A DNA stretch of 64,000 nucleotides. Source: Hippasteria phrygiana (lineage: Eukaryota; Echinodermata; Asteroidea; Valvatida; Goniasteridae). The notes under the pieces are model-generated. The model had not been told where the DNA came from. It ran no database searches and was given only the letters and a program-made list of their open reading frames with translations. Below, piece by piece: positions 45,775 through 56,865 of this stretch. The number at the start of each line of letters is the position of its first letter. Position 1 is the first letter of the stretch. A program made the position numbers and the translations under genes. Location of the stretch: contig JAZGUH010000053.1 of the NCBI GenBank assembly GCA_037893225.1, positions 1,116,001-1,180,000 of the forward strand, in the 5' to 3' direction.

Positions 45775-46550
45775 CAGGGTGTCCCAGAAAAAAAGGTAAT
45801 TCTGACAATAAGGGTTAATTTGACAAAGATATGCATTTTATGGCTATTAATCATGTGTTACCATAAAGTAGGAGCAAAATGCTTTCCAGTAATACCTTGA
45901 TTGCATTCCTCCGGTCTTGCATCACTGAGCACCATTGTTTAGAAAATGGTATGTGAAAACCCTTTTGGGACAGTTCATGGTCAGACATGAGTAGCACATT
46001 CAGATATGGCCCGAGGGAAATCTAACTGTTTGAAAGCATGTGATACATACAAGATGTTTATCAATTGGTGAAATTTATTCAGTACTGAATTATGCACCAA
46101 CACCTTCCACGTGTCCACCTCCTCTTTCGATGCAAAGTCCACAGCGGCGGCGCATCATGTCAGCCACAGCTCGTCTCACCATTGCAGGGTCATCACGTAA
46201 GATTTCGACCTCATGCTGAATGCGGGCTTGTAAATCTTGAAGGTCATGCGGTGGATTGGTGAACACTTTGTTCTTCAAATTATCCTACAAGAAAAAGTGT
46301 TCACAATAAGGAGTCAAATCCGGTGACCAGGCCAAGCATGACAGTGGGTATTCCATTTCACTCATTTGACCCTACTGTCCCAAAAGGGTTTTCACATACC
46401 ATTTTTCAAACAATGGTGCTTAGTGATGCAAGACCGGAGGAATGCAATCAAGGTATTACTGGAAAGCATTTTGCTCCTACTTTATGGCAACACATGAATA
46501 ATAGCCATGCAATGCATATCTTTGTCAAATTAACCCTCTGGGACACCCTG
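45775..46550 (-). mobile_element. Mariner/IS630-like element, internally deleted, about 200-bp TIRs
   Basis: CAGGGTGTCCCAGA and its reverse complement bound the element, with TA on both sides (45773-45774 and 46551-46552). The TIRs pair for about 200 bp (TTTGACAAAGATATGCAT, GTAGGAGCAAAATGCTTTCC, GAATGCAATCAAGGTATTAC in the right copy). Inside, only the transposase C-terminus remains. Confidence 0.88.
46090..46278 (-). pseudogene. Mariner/IS630-like transposase C-terminal fragment
   Basis: The - frame reads NPPHDLQDLQARIQHEVEIL, then AVADMMRRRCGLCIERGGGH and VEGVGA before the stop. It is the same C-terminal helix block as at 22262-22420 (DLQDL and CI-x3-GG). The catalytic core is missing. Confidence 0.8.
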
Positions 46551-46552
46551 TA

Positions 46553-47178
46553 TAGCTGAATCCATTTGCTTGAATGTGCATTCACAAATTGCATTTCGTT
46601 CCACATTACGGTTACTGAACAAGGTGCACATGCACAGGGTACCGGGTACAGAACTGTGGGCGCTCAATTGGATGTGTTTGAAGTTTTGCTCATCTAAGAT
46701 TCAGAATGTCACATATTAAACAGACGCTATGACTGACCAATGCTTGTGAATGGTGATTCCATGTATGCCAACTGCAGAACTTCCAAATGCTTTTCCGTTA
46801 GTGCTATTAACTTAATGAGCCCGGATGACCTCTATAGAGGCGGATTGAAAATTAGTAAATTACCACCTGGCCGGTTGACTTCTAATACATGCCAATCTCT
46901 CCATTTTCAATCCACTGAGCTATTGTGTACATTATGCTTGGCTGCACAAGCCATCCCGAGAAAAATGCTTTGCAGAGATGAACAAACTGATACTGAGTAA
47001 TTTGTTGACTGAAGTTTGAACATAACCTCTCCATTAGTGGCACACTGTATTTCCCAGTTTAATGCCCAATATCAATTAACTAGATGAGCTAAATACATGT
47101 AATATTTTTGTAATATCTACAATGGTTTGGCAACAATCCGTGACATGCCAGACTGGACTGGTTCCATAATAGCACATG
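46553..47178. other. No gene; contains a shared short repeat
   Basis: Near 46858-46885 the reverse complement reads CAACCGGCCAGGTGGT, shared with repeats at 50150 and 61075. No gene recognised. Confidence 0.4.
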
Positions 47179-47455
47179 TATGTGACCTGCTCTACAAAAA
47201 AGGGTATTATGTCACACTATGTGAAAATACACAGGGCCGTTCTATGTGTTACGAGGCGAAAAAATCGTCACATCAGTGATTTTTTGTTTTTGGTTTGTTG
47301 GCTTCTATTATATCTATATTTTCATAATTTATTTTCAGAAACATTAATATTGATGAATAAAGATGAAAAAATAAATGTTGATAGAAATTACTTCCATCTC
47401 ATTTCTTTGCACTTTTTGTGTTTAAAGGGCTATATCTCCAAACGCACAATAAATT
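47179..47455. mobile_element. MITE-A copy 5 (diverged, 3'-truncated)
   Basis: It starts TATGTGACCTGCTCTACAAA with the GGGCCGTTCTATGTG and GTGATTTTT blocks seen in copy 4. It ends near GGGCTATATCTCCAAA without the right TIR. A GT microsatellite follows. Confidence 0.65.
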
Positions 47456-47964
47456 GGGACAAAAGAGGGACAATAGGTCCGCGATTGCCGGTATTTACAC
47501 GTGTGTGTGTGTGTGTGCGTTAAACAAAGAGGACAATAGGGTCCGCGATTGTGTCAAGGTCCACGATTGAAAATCGTGTACAAAACCAATGGGAGGCCTT
47601 CCGAAAAAGTTAGAGTATAAACAAAAGAGGAACAATGGGAGGTCCATGATTGCACCCGTTTACATGACTGTGTGTGTGTGGGGGGGGTAAACCCAGTCTA
47701 ATGCGAGACAAAAATTGGGCACTTTGACATTAATGTACTTTTTTAGCAAAACTTTTTTTCACAGCATATATGTCTTAATTTGTTTGGAAGACATGGACAA
47801 TGTACATAATGTAGTGGAAGAACAATATATTTTTTTATGACTTAAAAAAATGTAACATAAACATGCTGTTTTCCAATTTGATATAAGGAAATACACATTT
47901 ATGATGCACTGTTAATACAACATCCTGAGTCTGTTTTTTTTGGTTTTCCATTAATGATAATACA
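47456..47964. other. No gene; GT tracts and a fragment shared with 2785-2850
   Basis: GT runs at about 47500 and 47665. At 47578-47630 a stretch of about 50 bp matches 2785-2850. Otherwise AT-rich. Confidence 0.4.
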
Positions 47965-48032
47965 AGGTACCTGTTATAACAAGGTAAATTGTAAAGTCCC
48001 AAGGACCTTGTTATAAAGGTGTTCGACTGTAT
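47965..48032. mobile_element. Possible pogo/Tigger-like terminus
   Basis: CCTTGTTATAAAGGTGTTCG followed by ACTGTATA resembles the right end of pogo-group Tc1/mariner elements (ends of the CAGTcgaACC type, TA target). The opposite end is not seen, so this is a solo remnant at most. Confidence 0.3.
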
Positions 48033-48640
48033 ATACTACTTATATATCATAATAATGGGCACATATTTTGCAGAGCTGGATCAGTAAATACTTGAATTTT
48101 GAAAAAGCAGTGGATTGCTTTAAGAATTGTGGGCCAAATCTCTGCAAACACCACCAAGTTGTATGGGTTCGGTATGGTACATGTACATGTATATGACAAT
48201 GTTAACAATGGCATATAATCACACACAAAAAGAAAACATAGTTTAAGTTAGGTAAAATTATATTATATACAAACATACAAAAAAGCAAATCTAGTAAGGA
48301 ATCAAGATTCAACTTGGTGGAATAAATCTGAAATCCAGCTGATTCCCGTCGATCATGAATGAAACAAAATGAACTTTTGCAAATAAATGTAAGACTCGAA
48401 CCAAAGGTAAATGATGAGTACAGCAATGTAATGTTAGGACGGACATGGAAGACAAGAGTCCCCAATGAGTCAGAGTACTGTCATACTTGTTAGGTGCATG
48501 CAGACACTATGTTTTGCATAAAGTTTACTGCCATTCAATCATACAGTAGCAGAACGAATGGAGTCTTTTATAACAAGGTGATCCGTGGATCACCAGGGTG
48601 ATCACACGTGTTGCCTTTTTTTGGTTACTGCATCGCATTT
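48033..48640. other. No gene recognised
   Basis: AT-rich DNA. The 87-codon - frame at 48202-48465 lacks any domain. Confidence 0.4.
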
Positions 48641-48647
48641 GCAACTT

Positions 48648-48900
48648 TTGAAATGACCTCATTAACACATGAAGGTTCCCATGTTACATGTTACATGTAT
48701 AACCCACGTTTGGTTCCAATTGGACTCCAACATTTCAAATGGGGCCAATTTTACATGTTCAGCCCATTTTACAACTTGACCTCAGATAACATTTAAACTT
48801 GGTATGTGACCTTTGACCTCGCTAACATATTAAGGTTTCCATGTTACATGTATAAACCCAAATTTGGTTCCAATTGGACTTCAACTTTTCAAATGACACC
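48648..48900 (+). repeat. Local direct duplication, about 95-bp unit
   Basis: The phrases ATGTTACATGTATAA, TTTGGTTCCAATTGGACT and CAACTTTTCAAATG-type occur in the same order at about 48648-48741 and 48805-48895. Sequence between the units is partly unrelated. Confidence 0.6.
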
Positions 48901-49321
48901 AAATGAGAGCAAAAACTTAACATAAAACTTTAACATACGGTCACACAGTCAGAATTCATGACTGGTATAAAGTGCCCCCAAAAACATTCGTTTAGGCGAC
49001 ACAATAAACACCGCACATGGAAATACGAACAACCGTGCGTCCTTTCAAATAAGAGGATTCAGACAACATCGCTTATGAAAATTGGGAACTGACTGGAAAC
49101 ACCATACCAGGTGATCCCTTGCAGGAATGTTAGTCGATGATGAAGGTGCACACTTATCCAGGATGTGAGAATGACCCGTTACATTTGTTCCAAAGCACTC
49201 ATTTGAAACTTGAATTGATCAGACTCCAGTTTTTTTTCCCGTTATAGGCACCAGGTGAGGATTACAAAAATCACCAACCGGTGACTTTTACAGTTTCGGA
49301 GTATCCAACTGCACACACCTA

Positions 49322-49889
49322 TGTCGCAAGGCTATAGTCACGGATAGCCGAGTATCATTGTCCTCAAAACCATAGACAGAATTCAGAAATGGGCAAGTCA
49401 GTGGTTTTGATAGAAAATGAACAGAACCACTCCTACTCCATGTCATGCTTCCTTATCTAACCATGTCTTGACTGAATGTGTGGCCATTTGTGCATGGAAG
49501 ACATTGGCTTATGTAACTGCAATAATGGGTATGTGCATTTATGATCATTCACAGCAAAGGCTTCATCTTGGTGAGATGGTTCAGCTAACAGTTGAACAGA
49601 GGGTTTTCGTCGTCAAACCGTTCCACCACACAGGAAGTTTGCAGGCAACCCAAGATGCATTCAGAGTGAACTTTCCTGATCAAGATCCACCAGTAAAAGT
49701 GACATAACAAACAGATCCTAATGAAGAAATTGTGGTTGTTGCTTTTTTGGTAATTTTCCCGTTTTCCAGCAGACATCTATTGCCTTCATGCAAGTTCAAA
49801 GCATAACACCTGACTTGTCCATTTCCGAATTGATTCTATGGTTTTGAGGACAATACTCATCAGCCATCTGTGACTGTAGCCTTGCGACA
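49322..49889 (+). mobile_element. Mariner-like element, internally deleted, about 90-bp TIRs
   Basis: TGTCGCAAGGCTATAGTCAC at the left and its near reverse complement at the right continue to pair through TTGTCCTCAAAACCATAGA and GAAATGG-CAAGTCAG. TA flanks both ends (49320-49321, 49890-49891). Only the transposase N-terminus is left inside. Confidence 0.88.
49576..49707 (+). pseudogene. Mariner-like transposase N-terminal HTH (DUF4817-type)
   Basis: The frame reads MVQLTVEQRVFVVKPFHHTG, then ATQDAFRVNFPDQDPPVKVT before a stop. It fits the N-terminal helix-turn-helix region annotated as DUF4817 in many arthropod and marine mariner-like transposases (M-V-x-L-[ST]-x-E-x-R, F-P-x-R-x-P-P). The catalytic domain is absent. 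Confidence 0.75.
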
Positions 49890-49891
49890 TA

Positions 49892-50316
49892 GGTATTAAT
49901 AAAAGAAAGCTTGTAGCTCCTACTTGATGATGCAATAATTGATATATCCATATATTTTGGGAATAGTAACCCTTTTTTATCGGTTTCGATTTATTTTTAG
50001 GTTCACCCTGTATATTATCCCATTCCTAAATCCTAATACATGCTCAACCCATTCTATCTGGATGTGATTGATGGGGTGCTGGTATGCCATACGGGCTGGT
50101 GCAGCAATGGATTAGATATGCACAGGAATGTGCATATAGACGACAACCGGCCAGGTGGTCTTTTTCAAACCACGGCTATGGCCATCGTCTGTATTCATTA
50201 AACAACTGACAGGATGTACATGTTGGATATGGAGAATCATTTGGAGCCCTCAGCCCTCAACCCTGCTGCTACAATCCTTGATCATCACTATTTGTTTTTT
50301 GTCTGGTTTGAATTAA
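49892..50316. repeat. Contains a CAACCGGCCAGGTGGT repeat
   Basis: At about 50128-50200 the block GCACAGGAATGTGC, GACAACCGGCCAGGTGGTC, TTTTTCAAACCACGG is shared with 61055-61130 and partly, inverted, with 46858-46885. A GGGGTGCTGGTA word 60-180 bp upstream is shared by the two + copies. It may be a degenerate SINE; no gene recognised. Confidence 0.5.
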
Positions 50317-50757
50317 ATGTAGTATACATCATTTGCAAACATCAAAAAACAAAACTACTGAATTATTACGAAATACCGTACTTGACCAAGTAAATAGCAG
50401 TCTCAAGCATGCTGTGAAATCATGGCACCTGGTGTGCTGTTGTTTTAAAGAAAAGTGTTAATTCATATCGTTTTCCAACGATTGTCGGCCGACAATCGTT
50501 AGAAATAGTCTAGTGCCCCGACCTGATAATTCGCTGACTATATAAATTGCTTTGTGTTGTCTAAAGTATGGTCAGGGAACCAGACTACTAGAACAGAATT
50601 TCCTTTCTCTCTGTTTTCCCAAAATCTAAGCACACAAACCTTTAAACAGGTCAGTGTTACAGTATTTGCTACATGTAGCACGCTATAAAATACTAACCCC
50701 CAAATCCATTTATTTCTGAAAATTGCAGCAAAAGCAAATCATGTATACTACATTTAA
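50317..50757 (+). mobile_element. MITE-B copy 1
   Basis: It starts ATGTAGTATACATCATTTGC and ends AAATCATGTATACTACATTT, an inverted pair. Internal marks are TGAATTATTACGAAATACC, ATCGTTTTCCAACGATTG (a perfect small hairpin) and AAATACTAACCCC. Other copies lie at 51966-52330 (inverted), 52325-52672 and 52668-52722 (inverted fragment). Confidence 0.75.
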
Positions 50758-51254
50758 GCTACTAAGAACTTTTGATTGGCCTTTCAGAGTATTTGTTCTT
50801 TGCAAACCTTATCTGTGACATAAGACGCGATAGCAACCAGATCTGATTTCATGATAATGTGCAAGTTACATACATGTATATATAGGAAACAAAGAATATA
50901 AAAGAATTATCAAGTAAATTAAACAGCATAAGATGATTTGAAAGAGGTACATTTTTTAAAGGCTAAATATAATGTTTAGTACATAAAACACAAAAACACT
51001 TAAACTTATAGGCTAGAGTGAAGACACAACATAATGCCTGAACCAGGAATTAACTACCTTGTTATGGTCACAACCAAAGATCGTATAACGCCGCACAGCA
51101 GCGCAAGACGGACCATTGTTTGAAATGTGCATTGGCTGGTAAAAGTATATCATGGAGAGGATCGGCCGTCATTTTAGTAAATTAAACTCGCTTTGCGGTG
51201 CACATGCCCTCACATGTTTTGCATTTAACAAACATGCAAAATTTTGATTAAAAC
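50758..51254. other. No gene recognised
   Basis: AT-rich DNA between MITE-B and a palindromic element. No supported feature. Confidence 0.4.
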
Positions 51255-51483
51255 CATAGAGCTGCTTAAGCAAACAAAATTGCTTAAGCACAAAAAACCT
51301 TGCTTAGTAAAATCAGGTTACCAGCCAAAACTCCATGTGATTGTTATGCTAAGCAAACAACAGCTACAATGTAAATACCAGTTGAAAGCAATATACATCA
51401 CATGGAGTTTTGCTGGTAACCTGATTTTATTAAGCAAGGTTTTTTTGTGCTTAAGCAAATTTTCATGCATAAGCAGCTCTATG
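51255..51483. mobile_element. 229-bp palindromic element (AGAGCTGCTTAAGC ends)
   Basis: The arms pair for about 95 bp: CATAGAGCTGCTTAAGC, GCACAAAAAACCTTGCTTA, ATCAGGTTACCAGCCAAAAC and CTCCATGTGAT, with the reverse order downstream. A short loop (about 51350-51385) lies between. It resembles short fold-back repeats common in echinoderm sequence as I remember it, which supports but does not prove the host guess. Confidence 0.75.
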
Positions 51484-51965
51484 AAATTGGCCCCAGAGCA
51501 TGACCTTTCCTTGTTCTTTCGGATCTCAAAGCATGACAATTCTGGCTGTTTAGACTGCCGCACAATGGACCAAAGACGATGATTGACACGTGGATGGCAT
51601 TATCAATATGTACACATCAAGGAACTTTTCAAATTATTGCTTACTAAAATGGCCGCTGAAACTCTCCATGGCATACTTCACTTTTTGCTGTTGAGTAAAC
51701 CATCTTGTAATGCGCAAACTTTGGTCATAACCAGCTATGCCCAATGCTAACCTCAGAATCATAGCAGTAAAAAAAGGATGGACGTAAGTGTGAGGCATGA
51801 CAACTGGTTCAAAAAACAAAAGTCTACAGATTACCATGATGACTTGACCGTACAATGTAGACCAGCTTGATTAAGCAATCTTAATGCCAATATGTAAACA
51901 AAGGAACCAATTCAAAATCACGACGTGGTAAAAGACCAGTTTTATAATATTCAGCACTCATAAAG
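51484..51965. other. No gene recognised
   Basis: AT-rich DNA. A 73-codon - frame at 51634-51855 has no recognisable domain. Confidence 0.4.
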
Positions 51966-52330
51966 CCTTTAAAGGTTGTATACGACATTTGCTTTTGCTG
52001 TAATTTTCAGAAATGAATGGATTTGGGGGTTAGTTTTTTTATAGCAAATATAGCAATGCTGACCTATTTTTAAAAATGTGTGTATACATGTAGATGCTGG
52101 AAAAACATTAATGCTGTTCTTGTAGTCTGGTTCCCTGAGCCTACTTCAGACAAAACGGAGCAATTTATAGACGTCAGGGAATTATCAGGTCGTGGAACTA
52201 GACAATTTCCAATATGGTCGGCCGACAATCGCTACAAAAATTCCACTTTAAAAACAAAATGACAGCACACCAGGGGCCATGATTTTACAGGATACTTGAG
52301 ACTATTATCTACATAGTCAATTAAAGGTAG
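51966..52330 (-). mobile_element. MITE-B copy 2 (inverted)
   Basis: The reverse complement is collinear with 50317-50757. The TGCTGTAATTTTCAGAAATG, GTAGTCTGGTTCCCTGA, GGTCGGCCGACAATCG and CAGCACACCAGG blocks all have partners in copy 1. It lies immediately next to copy 3 in opposite orientation. Confidence 0.7.
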
Positions 52331-52672
52331 TGTACACGATTGGTAATCCCCCAATTTTTGTTTTACTGAATTATTACGAAATACCTTACTAGACTGTAAG
52401 TTAATAGTAGTCTCAATCATCCTGTGAAATGATGGCACCAGGTGTGCTGTCATTGTCAAGAAAAGTGGAAATGTATATCGTTTTCCAACGATTTCCAGCT
52501 GGAAATCGTTGGAAAACTGCCCTGTAGCCGTTAGTCAAGGCGCGAGTGGCGCACCCCGGACATGATGGCACCATGGCATATCCGGGGCGCGATATTTCCT
52601 ATAAAATACTAACCCCAAAATCTGCCCATTTCTGAAAATTGCAACAGTGACCAATCATGTACACTGCCTGGT
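52325..52672 (+). mobile_element. MITE-B copy 3
   Basis: The ends GGTAGTGTACACGATTGGT and its reverse complement (at 52650-52670) are clear. A perfect hairpin CCAACGATTTCCAGCTGG/AAATCGTTGG sits at the centre. It shares TGAATTATTACGAAATACC and CACCAGGTGTGCTGTCA with the other copies. Confidence 0.75.
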
Positions 52673-52722
52673 ATTTCGTAATAATTCAGTAGGTTTGTTT
52701 TTTGATGTCTGCAAATGTTGTA

Positions 52723-53170
52723 TATGTGACCCGCTCCAGAAAAAGGTGATATAAGTCGCGCTATGCATTTACGTGTAATGGCCCTTTCAACGTTGAGAGG
52801 GTGAAATTTTTCGTCAAAATTCATTTTTTGTTTTTGTCTTTAATGACATCTTAAATATCTAAAGTTTCAGGTTTGGTGCACAACAATGTTGGTTTCAGTG
52901 AATAAAGTGGAAAAATAACCTTTTTAGAGTGCATTGTTCCATTGCATTGTATTAGAACTAGCTATTTCAAAGCCTGCTTTCTCTGTTGTGCAATTTGAAC
53001 TCCATAGAACTAATTAATATGCAAACACGCCATATCTCCAGAACAAAAAGGACTTTCGAGCTCTATCATGTACCAAATGAAAGCTTACATTGCGGGCTTT
53101 CGAAACATACATAGAACTCAATTTTCATATTTTGCGACATAATATACCTTTTTCCAGAGCGGGTCACATA
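52723..53170. mobile_element. MITE-A copy 3, nested in a MITE-B fragment
   Basis: Full-length, close to copy 1. It sits inside an inverted MITE-B end: GCAAATGTTGTA on the left and TTACCTTTAA on the right rejoin around the TA target to resemble MITE-B copy 1 (GCAAATGATGTATACTACATTTAA, read from the opposite strand). This confirms TA target choice. Confidence 0.88.
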
Positions 53171-53521
53171 TTACCTTTAACAGAATTCAGTTTGCAGAAC
53201 CAGTTGTCATGCCAACTGACATCATACTTCAGTATTCTCATGGCTGCTTAGTCCTAAGCACTGTGACAATGGATTTCACTTGTTAACACATCGTGAATTT
53301 GAAACATTTCCTTTGTTAATATGCACAATTAAATGGACTTTTTGATGGAAATTGAAGGTTGAAAGTTGGAGGGTATACAATGTACATGTATAATCAGCAA
53401 ACGTATTGGCATGAAGATTGCTTAATCTGGTTCTAGAAATTTCACAGTGACTATCACAACTCTATAGATGACATGCCCTCTGACATCACGTGTTTACATG
53501 TACAATGTACATCTATACTGA
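53171..53521. other. No gene recognised
   Basis: AT-rich DNA with TACATGTACA words. No supported feature. Confidence 0.4.
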
Positions 53522-53680
53522 AATGTGCCAAGTGGTATGCGCACGCATCGTGTTTTGCATAACATTTGGTTTAGAAGTGACATCGCAGGTCAGATCACCT
53601 TTAAATTATGTGACCTTTGATGTCACTCCTTAACTAAATTTATGCAAAACACGATGCATGTGCATACTGCCGGGCACATT
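53522..53680. repeat. 159-bp imperfect palindrome
   Basis: AATGTGCC, GTATGC, CATCGTGTTTTGCATAA and GTGACATC in the left arm pair with GATGTCAC, TTATGCAAAACACGATG, GCATAC and GGGCACATT in the right arm. Probably a short fold-back repeat. Confidence 0.6.
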
Positions 53681-53783
53681 TTATTTTTGGGCAGTTTACA
53701 TGTAGTGATGGTGTACTTTTGTCATCACACTTTTGCAGTTTGACAATAAGTTTTAGTTTTCAGAAAATCACAACAACTAAAAA

Positions 53784-54107
53784 TCACTTGAAACGAGAGC
53801 GCTTATTTCCCTTTGTGCCCGTGTCCGCAGAACGTTTCCCTGTAGTGTATTGCTTTCCGTTTTGTACAGATCCCGAGATATCTCTGTCTGGTATGCTGCT
53901 TATACTCTGCACAGGGGCAGTCTTATCTTGCTGACTGGCTGGCTGCTTCCTGGATTTGGCATCTGATATACTGTGTTGATCATGCAGAGTCTGAGATGTT
54001 TCTCCTAAAGCTAGCTCATCAACACCATCCTCAGTGTCCTCTTTGAGTTCCAGGGAATTCTCAATGTTCACGATGCGATTATTCAAAGCAAAAATCATCA
54101 CTTGCGT
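53784..54107 (-). CDS. Candidate PAXX-like gene, last coding exon
   Basis: The acceptor TTTTTATTCTGCCACCAG is good, and the exon opens in phase 0 as TQVMIFALNNRIVNIENSLE. This is a heptad-like helix, followed by an acidic then polar linker and a basic end GNKRSRFK before TGA. Together with the upstream exons it reads as a head domain followed by a coiled coil and a disordered tail with a basic C-terminus. That is the plan of the XRCC4/XLF/PAXX family, in which the PAXX C-terminus binds Ku in DNA end joining. Similarity to PAXX is judged by eye only, and another small nuclear coiled-coil protein is possible. Confidence 0.5.
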   Translation of the reverse strand, partial: TQVMIFALNNRIVNIENSLELKEDTEDGVDELALGETSQTLHDQHSISDAKSRKQPASQQDKTAPVQSISSIPDRDISGSVQNGKQYTTGKRSADTGTKGNKRSRFK

Positions 54108-54173
54108 CTGGTGGCAGAATAAAAACAAATTAAAACATGAACACTTGTCGATTTTACTCGACAAGGAAATCAC

Positions 54174-54608
54174 AAACTAGAGCATCCAAACAACAGATAT
54201 ACATGTATTCACCATGTTTCAACAACCTATAGTACTTATGTTTTTCGCCGTTTATACATGTACACGATCCTTATACCAACAGAAAGAGCTTGTTCAGATC
54301 TTTCTAATGGTGCTATCAACTTTCTGTGTCACCATTATAACAGAAAACTCTATCTCTGTACAGTTGTGCGTATGGAGTGCCATTTGTTCATGTAACCAAC
54401 AGGTTTCCTGTTTGATCAAGTGGGCCAGAATAGAAAACAGCCATAACTGTGCTATTTTTGCTTTGATAACTTTCATTTTTACACCATATGAAAGAGTAAT
54501 TTTCATGGAAAAAAATTTATACACACACCATTTTCCTTTTCAATCAACTCTTGAGGGTGAAATCCTTGGTTGAAAATACAACCATTCAGCAAGCAGCCTG
54601 CTGTTTTT
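54174..54608. other. Intronic DNA of the - strand gene, nothing recognised
   Basis: AT-rich. The 119-codon + frame at 54214-54573 is hydrophobic without a recognisable domain and is not supported. Confidence 0.4.
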
Positions 54609-56270
54609 GGCTTTTCCGACACTCCGTCGGAAAAGGCCTTGTTTTTGTTCCCATTTTTTTTTTTTCTTCTTCTTCTTCTTTTTTTTCTTTTAGTTTAGTT
54701 CTGACCAAAATCCCATAGACTTTGTACACGAATTTTGTCGGCGGCACTTTAGGTCTTAAAAAACCTCAGATCTTAACCAAACTTACCTCAAACATAGACC
54801 CTAAGCTGAAATTGTATTTTAAAGAGTGACGTCATGATGGCATCATCACGTGTCACGTGACGTCATCTTAAAGGTGCATTTTTCAAGGGCCCATATCTAG
54901 AGAACGGTAGCTCCGATTACCTTCAAACCTGGTATGTTAGTAGGCTAGCTCGTGTTATAGATGAAATTTGAGGTGACGTCAAGATGACGTCATCATACAA
55001 TTTTATAGTAATTTTTAAGTTTTTGAACTTCAAAGTTTCTTAAAGCCATATCTCACCAACAGAACATGCTAAATTCAAAATTCTTTTGTAATAGCTTTGT
55101 TAGCTCCTATATTCTTTCACATAAATGTGAAAAATGTGTGACGTCATCAAAAATAGGCTTTTTTGAAACACATATAAGGGTAGGTCTGATCGTCATAAAA
55201 ATTAGTGGGTAGGTAGATAGTGCCACTAGCATGTAGAATCCGAGGTGACGTCATGATGACGACGTCTGTTGATTTTCTATGAATTTTTAAATGTTTCAAA
55301 TTTCATTGTACTCTTTGGAACCTAAGTAAAGTTTCTTAGTCATGTTAGTCATATATCTCATCAAAAGAATATTCAAAATTTGTTTTGTAAGGTTTGTTAG
55401 CCCATACATTCTTTCATATTAATGTCAAAAAGTGTGACGTCATCAAAATGTGCTTTTTGAAAACATAAGGGTACATATATCCAATCATCATAACAATTGG
55501 TGGGTTGGTAGATGTTGTCGCTAGCATGTGAAATCCGAAGTAATCTTATGACGTCATCGGCTGTTTTTCTATGATTTTTTTAATGTTTCTAATTTCATTG
55601 CATACTCTCAAAATTTTACATTGTCATTGATCAGATTGACTTCAATCTATACACAGGCCAAGAGCACACATTGAGGTGATGTGTTCGAGGTGATGTCATG
55701 ATGACCATCATATGATTTATATTTTTTTGTTGAGGTTTTGAAATTTTAAGCCATATCTCTTCAACAGAATATAATAAATTCGAAATTCCTTTTTGTAATC
55801 AATTCATTAGGTCAGAGTTATGGATGTGAAAATGTGTAACATCATCCTGACGTCATCAAAATGCCCTTTTAAAAAAACACATCGGATCGTTATGAAAATT
55901 GGTAAAATCTGAAGTTTCTAGGAATTTTTCAGTTTTTCAATTTTTGTTTTAACTGTCATTGATCAGATTGACTGCAATCTTGACACATGCCAAGACCACG
56001 TTCCAAATATGTGACGTCATGACGACGCTATCCTACGATTTTATGTTGATTTTTAGGTTTTTCTAATTTTTAATGTAATTTGTAACCGGGACTTGCGCCA
56101 TATAACAGCCCAAGGTCTTAAACAAGTTTGTCATATATATCCTATAATGGAAATTACATGACCAAGAAGGAAGTCACGATGGCGTCACGCTTAAAGGTCA
56201 AGTTTGGAGTAGCAAAAGACATAGAAGTGATGGAGTTTTGTGCTGAATATAACAGAAAAACGGAAAAGCC
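54609..56270. mobile_element. TGACGTCA-rich element, second long copy
   Basis: It starts GGCTTTTCCGACACTCCGTC (a self-pairing hairpin) and ends CGGAAAAGCC. It is collinear with 41558-43382 in the first module, then more diverged and shortened. The outer 80-bp arms seen in the 41400 copy are not evident. Paired GATGACGTCATC words recur at roughly 200-bp spacing. Confidence 0.78.
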
Positions 56271-56795
56271 CTGCATCTGTTTGCAAGAGACGCAAGATGT
56301 CTAGTTTTCTGTTTGAGTGTTTTACGCTTGGCTGAAGAAAGAATGTTGTACTGGGTGAAGCTACATTTTGTATGCCAATAAACAATGTGGTACTGAAAGG
56401 GTTACCAGGAATTTGTCACGGAGAGGCAGTTTTTTTGCACAGTGCATTTGGAAAGATCAAAACGTCAATTTAAACAACGTATTACTTTGCACAATGTGAA
56501 CAAAACTGGTAGGCCAACTTTAGCAATTTTAAGCAGTTCACTTTTTTGATAGATGGTTCTATCGATTACATTTACTAGGCTTCCAAATGCTTTTCAATAA
56601 TACTATCCTGAAATATTCTGAGAAATACCCTTGGATCAATGAGGTGTACATGTGTAACTTGTCGACCGTGCAGTTTGAAACTGCTTGGCACACTTTATAG
56701 TGAAGGGCTGCTCTTAATATGCCCAATGATGGAAAATCAGTGATTTGCTGTATGTTTCATGAGAAATTACAAAGTAATATGTTAATTCGGCTATA
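56271..56795. other. No gene recognised
   Basis: Intronic AT-rich DNA of the - strand gene. No supported feature. Confidence 0.4.
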
Positions 56796-56865
56796 GGTAC
56801 TCGATTCCAATTTCAATAATCCGGAACCGGTTCCTGACATTAGCAGTCGGGTACTCAGTTAACCA
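56796..56865 (-). mobile_element. Fragment of the GAGTACCC hAT family (left part, inverted)
   Basis: The reverse complement matches 20690-20760: GTACTCGATTCC, AATCCGGAACCGGTTCCTGA and GTCGGGTACTC all correspond. The terminal TAGGGGTGTGCAT is absent. Confidence 0.6.
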
